Assembly (NCBI GenBank): GCA_003194525.1
Contig: NBIV01000013.1
Location: 310,001-374,000, forward strand
Origin: Gracilariopsis chorda
Taxonomy: Eukaryota > Rhodophyta > Florideophyceae > Gracilariales > Gracilariaceae
Direction of reading: 5' to 3'
DNA length: 64,000 nt
The stretch's first letter is position 1. Each line of letters starts with the position of its first letter. A program made the translations under genes and the position numbers. This document shows, one piece after another, positions 1 to 10,489 of the stretch. The notes beneath the pieces are model-generated. The model was given only the letters and a program-made list of their open reading frames with translations. It was not told the DNA's origin and searched no databases.

Positions 1-377
1 CGAACGGCGGTCAAAGCGAATTCTCGGCTCCCACGACTCTTTCACTTTTAGGTTGCCATGGAAGCTTTTTCCAGTACAAAGATACGTGTAGCCATTCATC
101 TATGACAGTTGGAAAGCATCAGCAAGAATTAATTTGTAACCTAGTCCTGAGCAACAGGGGCCGAAAAAGCAAAGTATGCAGCATGATACAGTACCGCGTT
201 CGCTGGTCATGGCATCTAGTGGGCTGGAAACGTGAGTAGCAATACACGCAATAAGAGGTAAAGCCCAGAGCGACGAAATGCTTTAGGCGATTCGAACACT
301 CTAAACTTGTACGAATTTGTTCAACCTTCTCCGGTCAGAGCACTTCACATCTTAGACGGACTACCAGGAGTAAAGGT
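1..377. other. flanking non-coding sequence
   Basis: No convincing gene is visible here. The stretch lies downstream of the minus-strand TBCCD1-like gene and presumably carries its 3' UTR. Confidence 0.4.
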
Positions 378-2654
378 TTATCTTTGCACTTCTTCAAGAC
401 GTACCAAATCGTTGAGCTGTCTTATTTTACCTGAGCTCGTCAACCACTCTCGGAATCTCTGATTAACCATGAATTGAAAGAGCGTCTTCTTCGTGGGTGA
501 CGGGTTACCCTGTTGCTCTTCGCTCATGGGGTTTGGCGAGAGGCTAGTGCTGTCGCTCATTGGAACGTCGTTCTTGTTGTCCGAAATCTCGCCTCGACCT
601 TCACTTTGCGTTTGGTTTAATGCTGCGTGCTTCTTTTCCATCTTCCGTATTTCCGCTCGGAACTTGAAGATTTCGGAGCGATTCTTATCTAGTTGCTCCT
701 GATAGGCCTCCGGAATGGGAACAGGGATCGTGAACAGCATTCTCGTAATGGCATCCCTCTCTAAGTCCGTTTCTTTTTCTGTCGGCATTGCATTGTTCTC
801 ATCGCTCTTTGTGGGTTTTGAAGATCGAACAGGCACTCCGAAAGGTAAAAAGCGTTCTGGAGGCAAGATTGTTGCAACCGCAGGAGTAAGATCTGGATCT
901 TTTCGATCTATCATGGATGTAGAACGGAACGCAGGCCTGTAAAACTTATCCCATACATTTGCATCAGGATCAACACCAACTGCAGCAAGATGCTTCTGAA
1001 GCTCTGATTTGCTGTAGGCCGCATTGTATGGGGCAAACATTAGGCCGCGGTTCTCCCCCACTACCTGTGGGTTTCTATTTGTACAAAGATATAGATGGGT
1101 GTCAAAGCAGTTGGTTACCCGACAAACACGTGCGATAGCATGGAGTCGGACATTAACGCAGTTAATCAGTGACGCAGATACACACGCTCCAATAAACACT
1201 GTACAATCACGGCAAGCAATGAAAGAGACACGGCCAAGAGAGGCCAGGAGATAAAAGTGGCAATCTGAGCAATTCGAAATGCGAATCTCTTTGGCATGAG
1301 GATATCCCGTCACGCTTGCGTTCGTTGTGGGTATGGATGTTCTCAATATTGTCTTTCGATCAATATCCCGTATTTCAACAACGTCTGTAGACCCATCCAT
1401 GTCTCGAAGAAGCGGAATGCGGGTAATCGCGTCGGTTACAGTATCGACGAGCTCTCCCAGAGGGATTGCTCTTGGTTCTGCAGTATCCCGCCATTGAGGC
1501 ACTACCCATGACACTGGACGATACAAACCAGACGGACCGCATGTAGTCGTAAGCAAGAACGCCATGTGCTCAAACATTTGTCGGGTGATTGGAAGGCTTT
1601 TGGCGGAATTCTTTGAACCCTCCTCTATGCTTGACGTGCGCTGGCCAGAGCCAAGGGAGTTTGCACGTCGTAGGGATCCGTGATGGTTCTGTCGATCCAA
1701 TGTTCCACTCTCCACGGCAACAGTACCTCCACCCATTACAATTCCACTCTCATGCTGAACAACATCCATGGACATGTTTGACGTAGGAACAAGTCCGTAC
1801 GAGGACGCGATTGTAAGCAACAGCGTTTTCAGGTTGGACACTACAAGGCGTGTTTCGCGCTGAAATGCATGCTGTACAGATGCAATTATGGCCGACTGTG
1901 ATTGTATCATGGACCCTAGGTGTGTGGGAGTCTTCTTCCGAACTATCCCGTCAATACCAGGGCTGCTAGGAGGTCCAGGAGACTGAGTATGTGGGGAGCC
2001 CTGAGACGAAGGCGGGTGAGATTGAGATAAACGTGGCGAAACAGGACTTGGTGAAGGAGAAGCACGCGGTGAAGAAGTCTGAGACAGGGAGAGAGATTGA
2101 AGAGCTTGGCTTTGTGTTCGAGAACCCGCATCGCTCATTACTGGCATTGGAGACGTGGGTGCCGATCCAGACTGCTGCACAATGGCCTGATCGGCATCAG
2201 GCCATACGGCGTCAGCCTGCTCTCGAAATCGACTTGCTATGGTAGCTGCTGCGTGTAACCGCAAGAATGCCAAAAGTTCGGGTACCGGAATACGTAGGCA
2301 TCGATAGTTGAGTTGTCGTCCAGGTGCCAGATTCTCAGGATTATTACACTTGACGAAGGCATCGGGTGCGTTTGTTTCAAGAGCTTCGATTATAATTCCT
2401 GCATCCTCGGAAGAGTCCAAACGAGCATGTAAACCCGCAGCAGCGACCCATGCGTCATATGTCACTGCTGGTGGTGTGGCACGGTCCGCGTTGACGTTGG
2501 CGGCGAGTAGTTCCTCCGCTAGGCGAGCAAAATCGATCTGTGATGCCTTTGCAATAGTGAGAAACGGAACCGCGACAGAATGCTCAAAGACTAGGCGTCG
2601 GATCCAGAGAGGCCCGATCGCTTCGGGGTCAGCGTCGTCCATACGCTCATCCAT
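378..2654 (-). CDS. TBCCD1: TBCC domain-containing protein 1 (TBCCD1-like)
   Basis: A 758-residue single-exon ORF. Roughly residues 430-545 form a C-CAP/cofactor C-like beta-helix region with short repeating strands such as KEIRISNCSDCHFYL, FIACRDCTVFIGAC and LHAIARVCRVTNCFDTHLYL. It is followed by the TBCCD1-type block RGLMFAPYNAAY and a W-[DN]-containing tail (VWDKFYRPAF), which separates TBCCD1 from tubulin cofactor C and RP2. Residues about 165-235 are a Ser/Pro/Gln-rich disordered insert. The C-terminus (about 640-758) is charged and probably coiled. In animals and Chlamydomonas TBCCD1 acts in centrosome, basal-body and Golgi positioning, and it is thought to lack the GTPase-activating role of TBCC. 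The start used is the first Met of the ORF; a second Met is four codons downstream. The family call is strong, the cellular role in this organism unknown. Confidence 0.85.
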   Translation of the reverse strand: MDERMDDADPEAIGPLWIRRLVFEHSVAVPFLTIAKASQIDFARLAEELLAANVNADRATPPAVTYDAWVAAAGLHARLDSSEDAGIIIEALETNAPDAFVKCNNPENLAPGRQLNYRCLRIPVPELLAFLRLHAAATIASRFREQADAVWPDADQAIVQQSGSAPTSPMPVMSDAGSRTQSQALQSLSLSQTSSPRASPSPSPVSPRLSQSHPPSSQGSPHTQSPGPPSSPGIDGIVRKKTPTHLGSMIQSQSAIIASVQHAFQRETRLVVSNLKTLLLTIASSYGLVPTSNMSMDVVQHESGIVMGGGTVAVESGTLDRQNHHGSLRRANSLGSGQRTSSIEEGSKNSAKSLPITRQMFEHMAFLLTTTCGPSGLYRPVSWVVPQWRDTAEPRAIPLGELVDTVTDAITRIPLLRDMDGSTDVVEIRDIDRKTILRTSIPTTNASVTGYPHAKEIRISNCSDCHFYLLASLGRVSFIACRDCTVFIGACVSASLINCVNVRLHAIARVCRVTNCFDTHLYLCTNRNPQVVGENRGLMFAPYNAAYSKSELQKHLAAVGVDPDANVWDKFYRPAFRSTSMIDRKDPDLTPAVATILPPERFLPFGVPVRSSKPTKSDENNAMPTEKETDLERDAITRMLFTIPVPIPEAYQEQLDKNRSEIFKFRAEIRKMEKKHAALNQTQSEGRGEISDNKNDVPMSDSTSLSPNPMSEEQQGNPSPTKKTLFQFMVNQRFREWLTSSGKIRQLNDLVRLEEVQR

Positions 2655-3228
2655 TCGTCAACCTACGCTTCGGGCGACAGCAGTGTCAATCAGAGCCGAT
2701 AGCAACCAACTGATCTACGAACAGATATCTAAAATGAGTTGGGGGGCATTCGACCCTCTGCTTCTTCTCAAGCACGGTTTGCAATCTCGAGTCTTTCGAA
2801 CACTCGTTTGTGTTTGATTACTGTGATTGTCTGACTCTCAAGAGCACAGATTCTTGAAGAATGAGGAGACGGGTGCTTCCAAGAGGATCCCTTTCCTGCT
2901 GCAAAGAATGAATCCCCCGTTGATTAATAGTGATGAGAGTATGGACAGACTTGGCAAGGAGTTCTAACGTCTTGGATACAGGTCGTCTCGTATCTGTCAG
3001 AGAGTTTGATTACAATCAGCCTGCGCTTGTGCCAGGATAGATACGGACATGTACGAAGGCGCGGTCTTGTGCTTCCCTCCTTGGTTTCCTGCTTTTTTTT
3101 TTTCAAAATTCGTGTATGAGACCAAAACAGGAAGCATCGAAGGAACGGGATGATCACTGCGACTGCGCAAAACGCCCAAATTTATCTAGAAAACATACAT
3201 GCATGAATACGAAGCAGGTTCTTTATTA
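2655..3228. other. intergenic region TBCCD1 / DDX54
   Basis: A 574-bp spacer between two minus-strand genes. It should hold the TBCCD1 promoter and 5' UTR and the DDX54 3' UTR. A poly-T run sits near 3096-3107. Small ORFs here are not convincing. Confidence 0.4.
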
Positions 3229-5883
3229 TTATTTCTTTCGCCTGACAATTAGCCTTGATTTGGATGAACTCCGAACACTTGGAGCAGCGCCACGTTTTCT
3301 TGCGGCCGACTTTCCCCTCTTCTTGTTTAGGTGAGCCTGCCTTCTTGCTTCAGCCTTGTCCTTCAGCTTTCTCGTCTTCTTTATCTGCTCGGCGCTCTTC
3401 AGTTCGGGCCTTCCCGTTGCGGCTCCAGTATGTTGACTCTGTTTTGCAACTGCTCGAAGCCTCGCTTTTCTTCCAAACGCCCCCCTGCGGAAGTCATTCA
3501 TTCCTAGTCCGAAGTTAGCTGCACCGTCACTTGCACCTGAGTTCACCTTCTCTGAGAGCTGTTCTACAGTTTTCTTGTTCTTCGATAGCCATCGTTTGAA
3601 CCGCTCCCCATCTTCAGTTCCATACGAATTCCCAGCATTCGTCCTCGCACGTGCCTCTCTTGACGCAACGTGCAAATTGCGCTTGGAAGTTGCATCGTTT
3701 ACCCCACCTTTAACGAACCGCTTCGTGACTCTGTCCCAGTACTTTCCAGAGTTGCTGCCAGTGTGCTTCGCGCGAAGCAAATCTGCGTTCTCATCCGCGT
3801 TAATGTCCATCGCTGCTTCTTGCAACTCCTTGTACGCTCGTAAGTCATCTCCCATAGACCCGCCAGTTTTCACCTTCAGAGCACGCGTTTGCTGTATTCG
3901 AGTTTGTTGATGGGTTGGTAGGAAGAACTGCTTCCTCTCCTCCTCTAGTGCTCTCTGACGTGCAGAAATCTTGCGGCCCGTCGGAGTATTTGTTTCTGGG
4001 TCAGGTCCACAGACTAGAGCTTCACTATCGAAATTGTCCGATTCATATGCAGCCCTTGACGTAAAATTGTTGGTGTCTCCCATTTCACCTTTACCTGAAG
4101 ATATTTCGTCTTGCGTACGTTTCCTTTTCCGCGATGCAATCCTTCCAGGTGGTAATACTGCGCTTTCAACCGGTCGCCAAACTGAAATCAGTTCTGCTTG
4201 TTTGGCAGCCGCATGGCCTTCAGCAGATTCAAGTGAAACAAACCACGGATGAGTTGGTACAAACTTTCGTCCACCATCTTCAATCACAAATGTCTTGGCA
4301 CGCCTGATGCTCTCTCCGCTAGCGTTCCCTCTTGTCTTCACGTACAACTTCTGTGCATTGCGTGCCGACTGATAAGCCTTTTCTATATCCAGATTATCAA
4401 GTGCGCTCTTGACGAATTCTACTTCTTCATCCACAACACCTTTTGGTAAGGATCCATAAACGAAGCTTGAATCGATTTTGTAGGCTTGAGAAGATGACCC
4501 TGGATTGTCATGGTTTTCAATGTTGTCCATGTACTTAATTTCTCGCCCAACGAAAAGAAATACATCAAACATATACGGAAGTTCATCCGGAGCAACTAAG
4601 CTGATCGCCATACCAAATCTCCCTGCACGTCCCGCCCTGCCTACTCTATGCACGAACAGTTTGGGAGTTGCGGGCATGTCATAATTGATTACAACATCCA
4701 ACTCGGGTATGTCTATTCCTCGAGCAGCAACATCTGTAACGATGAGTACGCCCTTCTTCTTCCGAAATTCTTTCACAGACTCTTGACGTGCAATCTGATC
4801 CATATTCCCATGGATGCACTTCACCCTACTACCAATACAGTGTTTCACTAGTGCTGTGAGATACTCCACACGACGATGGGTTGCTGCAAATACAATAGTA
4901 CTGAGATCATCTTGTTGCATTTTTCGCAGAGCAATTTGTAGGCTCGCATCTTTGCCCACATCTCCCCGTGTCCCAATGAACGCAGTCGCTAGAGTCGGAG
5001 ATAAAGACCGATCCGCATCGAGACGGATAACTTTTAAGTTGTCGCGTAGGCCAGTTCGTGAAAACTCAGCTAAAGCGTGAGGCATTGTCGCTGACACTAA
5101 GACAGTTTGCCTCTTACTCATATTTTCTGTAGTTTTGTCCTTAAGCTGTGCTATGATTGCAGCCGTTTCTACAGCCAAAGTTCCCTCGAAAAGACGATCG
5201 GCCTCGTCAAATACAACGATCTCAGTAGTCGAAATGGTCAGTCCACCTCGCGCCCCCATTTCCGCAAGAAGTTGCAGAAGCCGTCCCGGAGTTGCAAAGA
5301 CGATGTCAGGACAAACAGCCAGGGCAGCAAACTGAGCATCTAACGGAGTTCCCCCGACAACAACAGCCGTGCGAATGGATTTCAAATGCTTGGCGTACAG
5401 ACGACAAAATTTGAGCTCTTGGAGGACAAGCTCCCGTGTTGGTGCAATCACTAGCACTCGCGGTCCGTTGTTCTTTGAAGCGGTTGAAGCTAGTAAGGGG
5501 TTCGCATCCAGTTGATTCAGCAGAGGAGCAAGAAACGCAGCTGTTTTTCCAGAACCTGTTCTTGCCATAGCCACCACATCGTGTCCATCAAGAATAGGTG
5601 GAATTACCTTTCTTTGGATAGGGGTAGGGAAGTTATAACCTGCTTGAGCCAAGGCTTTGCATATTGCGCTGGATAGACCCAGTGCAGCGTAGGAACCTTG
5701 ACGAGGTTTGGATTTGCGCTCTTTGGTTTTTTCAGTTTCTTGCTTCTCATCCTCTTCCCCAGTGCCAATGGTGGATGGAAGGTCCTTAGGTTTTCGGTAT
5801 AATACTTGAAAGAGCTCATCTTGAGCAGGAACATCTACGGAAGGAAACTGAGTATCTCCTTCCATTGTTCCCAGTAGCGACAA
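3229..5883 (-). CDS. DBP10: DEAD-box ATP-dependent RNA helicase, DDX54/DBP10 family
   Basis: An 884-residue single-exon ORF, close to the size of human DDX54. Helicase motifs run in order: Q-motif region FPTPIQRKVIPP, motif I ARTGSGKT (about residue 106), Ia PTRELVLQ, Ib TPGR, motif II DEAD (about 228), motif III SAT (about 263), IV-V with VTDVAARGIDIP, and motif VI HRVGRAGRAGR (about 409). The C-terminal third carries the DBP10CT-type domain around KYWDRVTKRFVKG (about 713-725) and a Lys/Arg-rich tail ending RRKK, typical of nucleolar 60S ribosome biogenesis helicases. Known family role: remodelling pre-60S particles around the peptidyl-transferase centre. The stop is followed at once by two further TAA codons. 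The gene is divergent from EMC4. Confidence 0.95.
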   Translation of the reverse strand: MSLLGTMEGDTQFPSVDVPAQDELFQVLYRKPKDLPSTIGTGEEDEKQETEKTKERKSKPRQGSYAALGLSSAICKALAQAGYNFPTPIQRKVIPPILDGHDVVAMARTGSGKTAAFLAPLLNQLDANPLLASTASKNNGPRVLVIAPTRELVLQELKFCRLYAKHLKSIRTAVVVGGTPLDAQFAALAVCPDIVFATPGRLLQLLAEMGARGGLTISTTEIVVFDEADRLFEGTLAVETAAIIAQLKDKTTENMSKRQTVLVSATMPHALAEFSRTGLRDNLKVIRLDADRSLSPTLATAFIGTRGDVGKDASLQIALRKMQQDDLSTIVFAATHRRVEYLTALVKHCIGSRVKCIHGNMDQIARQESVKEFRKKKGVLIVTDVAARGIDIPELDVVINYDMPATPKLFVHRVGRAGRAGRFGMAISLVAPDELPYMFDVFLFVGREIKYMDNIENHDNPGSSSQAYKIDSSFVYGSLPKGVVDEEVEFVKSALDNLDIEKAYQSARNAQKLYVKTRGNASGESIRRAKTFVIEDGGRKFVPTHPWFVSLESAEGHAAAKQAELISVWRPVESAVLPPGRIASRKRKRTQDEISSGKGEMGDTNNFTSRAAYESDNFDSEALVCGPDPETNTPTGRKISARQRALEEERKQFFLPTHQQTRIQQTRALKVKTGGSMGDDLRAYKELQEAAMDINADENADLLRAKHTGSNSGKYWDRVTKRFVKGGVNDATSKRNLHVASREARARTNAGNSYGTEDGERFKRWLSKNKKTVEQLSEKVNSGASDGAANFGLGMNDFRRGAFGRKARLRAVAKQSQHTGAATGRPELKSAEQIKKTRKLKDKAEARRQAHLNKKRGKSAARKRGAAPSVRSSSKSRLIVRRKK

Positions 5884-6531
5884 ACTCAGTCTTCTCTCTT
5901 AGTGCTCCGCCGAGATGATTATGCACCAAATGATACGTTTTGACCGAGAATGGGAAACGCCCTTCAAGACTTCTGCCAAATAGAAGCCAAAGCAGTATTG
6001 CAGAACAATGGCCGATGTTTGTTATTCTTCGTTCACCGGGCGGGAGACAGTTCTTAGCTGGGAATCGGTGACAAGTGAAGTACAACAGCAAACTTCGATA
6101 GAACACAGCAAGCTCCTCAGTTGCGCTGGTAAACGAACGACGGTGCACCACCTAGGAAGTTATGACTGCTAGGAGGAGCGGAGTTGCCCTACGAATACAT
6201 ATCCTTGGTACACACAGTTCAATAGTGCGGACGGCGATCAAGTGCTATTACATGCCTAATTTTTTGTAAATTCTACAAATGTTCTAGAGAGCCCATCATG
6301 CGATCGAGTTTCGAGGAAACGCACCGATCAAAAAGGCCGAACTCTTGTTGAGATTCTTGTTTCCGGCGGCACCGAAGACTGAATGCCTGGCTCACTACGA
6401 CGTGGTCAAGTGCAATGCTTTAGTCGCAAAAGCTAACTGGGGTATCCTTCTATCTCCCAACTCATCACATCGCCCTACGTGGAATCTGAGCGAGCCGAAG
6501 CCATATCGTCACCATCTCAAATTGCGGCAAA
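5884..6531. promoter_or_regulatory. divergent promoter region DDX54 / EMC4
   Basis: A 648-bp spacer between two divergently transcribed housekeeping genes, so it must contain both promoters and 5' UTRs. No clear TATA box or repeated motif was recognised. Small ORFs (for example 6345-6575) look like noise. Confidence 0.45.
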
Positions 6532-7137
6532 ATGACAAACGAGAGTGGTCCCGCCCTTCACCGTTGGGGCCTTGACTTTACAAAGCAGATCAACGTATCA
6601 CTGGATGCACAACCAAGCCGTCCCTCGTCGGCACGTAAAGCAATTGAAGAGAATCAGCATCCACCCGGTTTCCCACCAACGTTATCTGCCTCTCATCCGA
6701 GTAGTTTCAAAGTTTCCGAAGCATCCGATAGGCATACGGGCAACACACAAGGTGCAAAGAATGTCACATATGCAACTTCTTGGCAGATAGCCAACCATCC
6801 ACTGCGCGCCCTTGTAACATCTGCTTTTGCTCTATTCATGGCTGGTTCATCTGTCCAGTTCTTTTCTGTTGCCTCAACTCTGACAGTACTCTTTATGCAC
6901 ATTCGATCTATCCTTGGAACCTACGAAGCGTTTTCCCCTGTACGGAGACAACTTATGTTCAGGCAACTTGCACCTCTGGTATTATGGCGAGCAGCCCTTT
7001 CTGCCATTGGTATTGCTGCTGGTTTGTGGAAAGCCAACCAGCTTGGCTTCCTGCCAACTTCCGAAAGCGACTGGATTGCACTTTTGCCCCCTCGGGCCGT
7101 TATCAGAAGCGCAATACGCCAACACGTCGTGATCTAA
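6532..7137 (+). CDS. EMC4: ER membrane protein complex subunit 4
   Basis: A 201-residue ORF; the family is usually about 180-200. The first ~80 residues are hydrophilic and poorly conserved. The diagnostic part begins at HPLRALVTSAFALFMAGSSV (about residue 92), followed by hydrophobic segments (about 97-132 and 148-172) and the signature LWKANQLGFLPTSESDWIALLPP, which matches the EMC4 pattern of K-x2-x-G-LLPT-xx-SDW near the C-terminus. EMC4 is part of the cytosol-facing portion of the ER membrane insertase for tail-anchored and multipass proteins. The start codon is preceded by AAA, a favourable context. The gene sits head-to-head with DDX54. Confidence 0.9.
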   Translation: MTNESGPALHRWGLDFTKQINVSLDAQPSRPSSARKAIEENQHPPGFPPTLSASHPSSFKVSEASDRHTGNTQGAKNVTYATSWQIANHPLRALVTSAFALFMAGSSVQFFSVASTLTVLFMHIRSILGTYEAFSPVRRQLMFRQLAPLVLWRAALSAIGIAAGLWKANQLGFLPTSESDWIALLPPRAVIRSAIRQHVVI

Positions 7138-8242
7138 GTTTCGTTTGAGCTTTGCACTTTAGAGTCCTGGACAGTTGACCATTTGAGGGGCTTGAGAAAC
7201 GACAAGCGCATGGTTGCGCATGGCACCCATGCAGTCACAACATGTACATCACCAAGTAGTGGAGTGAAGTAGTCAGGGAGAGCGCGTATTGGTAGAGAGT
7301 AGAAGTATGGGATACCTGAGCTTGCTGTGATTGTTGCAATCTACCAACTATCTTCGCGTCTGTCACCGTCTCCTTGTAAAGGGTATTCCTTAACCACCTG
7401 ACTACCCAGTGAGCTACGGCCCAGCGCTAAACGGCCCAACTTGTACAACTGCAGAACCGATGTCCTCGGCGTTTTTGCTATGAAGTCATTTACACTTGGT
7501 TAAAACTACATGCTCCCAAGAGTGCTAATCAACAGAAGACTGTCAGGAGACATCTATGACTCTTTGTGCACCGAAATGAAACAAGTTGTGCTGAACTCCC
7601 AAAAGAAGATCCAACGTGTCTGCCAAGCCTTGTCGTTCCGCCCGTTTATTCCTAATAATTTAACTTCAAGTTGTATTGCACTTAAGGTTGAATTTATCTC
7701 TGTGTGTACTGGGCGCCTGAGCAGTCTACTGTCTATCCTTATACCTCAAGCATCAGACGAAGAACGCTGCAGTTGCCACGCAATGGCTGTTGTACTCTTT
7801 GCAAGAGCGATATCTGTTTTATGTTCGTCGAGCCTTTGAGCGCTTGGGAATGCTCTCCCTGTGCTAACACATTGCTTTCCCTAAATTCCCATACCGCAGC
7901 TAACGGACTTTGCTGCTTTGAAGACGCGAACTGCTGTTGGTCACGTATTTGAAGTGCTAAACTATCAACACGCGAGGCTCTCATGACCATGGTAACATTG
8001 TGAAACTGCTTGCCTCGTAACGCATTTCTACACAGTTTATCAAAAGAAACCTCACTATTCCGCAAGAAACGAAGCAAACACAAGTTCATTCAACTAAATC
8101 ATTCCTTTTTGCTGCAGCACTGAACCTACCACTCTTTCTTGTTAACCTGGTCTTGCTTCGTTTTCAGTCCAGTATATGCAAGATACAACCTCTTGAGCAA
8201 TAGAAATCACTACTTGCTTCACCCAATACATATGCAGAAAGC
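7138..8242. other. intergenic region EMC4 / PP4R1-like A
   Basis: About 1.1 kb without a supportable gene. ORFs at 7510-7839 (+) and 7739-8089 (-) lack recognisable domains and overlap on opposite strands. The region should contain the EMC4 terminator and the PP4R1-A promoter. Confidence 0.4.
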
Positions 8243-10489
8243 ATGGAGAACATCAAAACCCCGCCTCACTCCCCGCGCAGACCTGGCGGTCGAAACATTT
8301 ATGCAGCTCCTCTTTCTCCAAGACTGGTATCGGCACGGCAGTTTAGCCAGTACATGTCAACTCTATCGGGTGGTAGGAAGGATGAAACCGAATCCCTGAC
8401 CATGAACATTGGGACAATTGCAAACACACTGTCGACCGGGGCGGAAAACGAGATAACTCTCATTCTTTTTGAGATGCAGCAGGTCTTTCATTTCTGTCGC
8501 GAGTATGCGGAACGAACGCTCATTCCAATTATTTGTGCCAAAGCTACAGAATGGGGTTCGTCGTTGCAGCTTTCGGCTGGGGAGGCTCTAGTCTCAGTTT
8601 CTGTATCTAACGTTCCTTCACACCTAGCAAAGACAATCAGCAGTACTGCTTCGGATATTATCAGATCAACAAATGACAGCTCTGTTCGCGAAGTTTGGGG
8701 CCACATTCTGGTTACAACTCTACCACATGTAACCTGGTCTGCTGATGAACTCAGTGTCTTTATTGACGAGTTGGAAGACGGGTGGGCTTCGTATAAGAAT
8801 CTTCATGCGAGGGTGCTTGGTTCTCTTGCAATTTCTTCTCATGATGAGAACATCAAAACTAGGATAATGCGGAAAGCCATACATATTTGTAAGGATCAGG
8901 ACCTAGAAGTTCGAGGCATGATAGCTGAGTCTTTGGCTACGATTGGTGCTGCGCTTAAAGTGTCAGTTGTTGAGAAAGAATTGTGGCCATGTCTTCTTAA
9001 TCTACTGAAAGACAACAACGCTCGTATTCATGCGGCAACCATTCGAACCCTTGCGCACATATCGCTGGCTCACAAGGAAAAGACTCCTGATGCCAAGCTG
9101 TTTTATGACCATCTTCCACCGGTTCTCTTGGATGAATGTGTAAGAATTCGTCGGTCTGCATCCCAAGATCAGAGGACAGTGGGCGATGACTTGTATCTTT
9201 TGCTAGAAATCGATTCCGAAGTATTCGGAAAGCTCTTGTACTGTTGTCACGAATATCTCGCTGATGATGCAACGAAAAAGGAAGTCTTGAAAGCGTTCTC
9301 AGAAATGGCAACCTGCAATGGGCCCATCATTCGAAAGAATTGTGCGTTCAACATGCCAGGAGTAGCCACCTGCCTTGCTAAGCGCGGACGTTTTCTGCTT
9401 TCTTCGATTGTGGAATTTCTCTCCCGCGACTCTGAACCCGAAACTCGATGGAGATTGGCTGCAGGTCTTCACGAAACAATTAAGTGCCTTGCTGGTAAAG
9501 ACACAATCGGGAATCTATTTACGACAGTTCTTCGGCTCTTGCAGGATTCCAACGCTTTGGTTCGAATGAATACGCTACGTCATCTAGAAAAGCTGTTGGC
9601 TCAACTCGCAAGGCACAGCGGTTATAACTCTGTTCGGAAGCTGGCTCCTATTTTTGAGAAGCTTCACCTTCTTTCTGAGGGGAACTGGAGGACTCAGGAG
9701 CTTCTTGCGAGACAGCTTAGATTGGCTACTCCTTTGGTGCCGCCTCCAGCCATACGCTCCAATGTGCTACCCCTTCTTTACAGCATCTCCAAAGACAGTT
9801 CTCATTTGGTAAGGAAAGCCACAATGGCAACAATTGCAACTTGTATGCGATATCTTCCAGATACAACGGAGAGAGAACAAGTCATGCAAGCTTTTCGAAC
9901 AACTTGGGCTCATGGTCCTGTATACTGGATGAGAATAGCTTTTATTGACTCGGCGAAGGCCGCACATGAGATGTACAGCAAATGTCTGTTTCGGGATACA
10001 TATGGATCGGAAGTACTACGATTATCCCAAGATGTTGTACCTAATGTTAGACTACGTGTTGCCTTGCTTTTACCTGATATTGCACCCGCTTGTTATCAGA
10101 TGGAGGAGTTTCATAATGCACTCGAGAGGCTGCAGGATGATATTGATGAAGGTGTGGTGGAAGCTATGTCGTCTATTGACGAAAGAGTGGACGCTGCGAT
10201 AAAGAAGAGTACGGAACACTTCGAGGACGACATGAAACGTGAAGAGGAAGAGAGAGAACTATACGCAGTACATTTAAACGCGCGGCGTGACGCGCAACGA
10301 AAATCTGGAAATATGAAGCGAGCTAAGACTATGTTGTTTGGTAAGAGTAGCAGATCATCGATTCCAATATCACCTACAGGAAAAAGAGGCCCGGCTCCAT
10401 CAGAACAGTCCTCCAAAACTGTTTCACATGGGGTCGAGCAGATATCCCACAGTCTAGATCTCGAACCAGCGTGGATGATGCTTCGCTAA
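8243..10489 (+). CDS. HEAT-repeat protein, PP4 regulatory subunit 1-like (copy A)
   Basis: A 748-residue ORF made almost entirely of alpha-helical HEAT repeats, for example LHARVLGSLAISSHDENIKTR, QDLEVRGMIAESLATIG and NARIHAATIRTLAHISLAHK. The central block CNGPIIRKNCAFNMPGV, with the following RWRLAAGLHETIK and LVRMNTLRHLEKLL, matches the layout of PPP4R1 and PP2A A-type scaffold subunits. Expected role: scaffolding a PP4-type Ser/Thr phosphatase catalytic subunit. It is a paralogue of the gene at 13124-15829, sharing CNGP-x-R and CAFNMP. The ORF closes with an atypical tail (DLEPAWMMLR), while an open Ser/Lys-rich frame continues at 10453-10782. A 32-nt GT...AG segment (10421-10452) would join them, giving about 835 residues, close to the 901 of the paralogue. 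PP4R1 family confidence is good, exact orthology uncertain. Confidence 0.8.
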   Translation: MENIKTPPHSPRRPGGRNIYAAPLSPRLVSARQFSQYMSTLSGGRKDETESLTMNIGTIANTLSTGAENEITLILFEMQQVFHFCREYAERTLIPIICAKATEWGSSLQLSAGEALVSVSVSNVPSHLAKTISSTASDIIRSTNDSSVREVWGHILVTTLPHVTWSADELSVFIDELEDGWASYKNLHARVLGSLAISSHDENIKTRIMRKAIHICKDQDLEVRGMIAESLATIGAALKVSVVEKELWPCLLNLLKDNNARIHAATIRTLAHISLAHKEKTPDAKLFYDHLPPVLLDECVRIRRSASQDQRTVGDDLYLLLEIDSEVFGKLLYCCHEYLADDATKKEVLKAFSEMATCNGPIIRKNCAFNMPGVATCLAKRGRFLLSSIVEFLSRDSEPETRWRLAAGLHETIKCLAGKDTIGNLFTTVLRLLQDSNALVRMNTLRHLEKLLAQLARHSGYNSVRKLAPIFEKLHLLSEGNWRTQELLARQLRLATPLVPPPAIRSNVLPLLYSISKDSSHLVRKATMATIATCMRYLPDTTEREQVMQAFRTTWAHGPVYWMRIAFIDSAKAAHEMYSKCLFRDTYGSEVLRLSQDVVPNVRLRVALLLPDIAPACYQMEEFHNALERLQDDIDEGVVEAMSSIDERVDAAIKKSTEHFEDDMKREEEERELYAVHLNARRDAQRKSGNMKRAKTMLFGKSSRSSIPISPTGKRGPAPSEQSSKTVSHGVEQISHSLDLEPAWMMLR
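10421..10452 (+). other. candidate 32-nt mini-intron in PP4R1-like A
   Basis: Starts GTTTCAC and ends CCCACAG. Removing it joins codon ACT at 10418-10420 to TCT AGA TCT at 10453 and opens a Ser/Lys-rich C-terminal frame of 109 codons. It is very short for a spliceosomal intron; a 1-nt sequencing or real frameshift is the alternative. Confidence 0.35.

Noticed and set aside
2308-2817. 169-codon plus-strand ORF over the TBCCD1 start
   Set aside because: Shadow of the TBCCD1 frame with Ala/Ser-rich composition and no homologous pattern.
7510-8089. ORFs of 109 (+) and 116 (-) codons
   Set aside because: Overlap on opposite strands, no domain, no codon or motif support.
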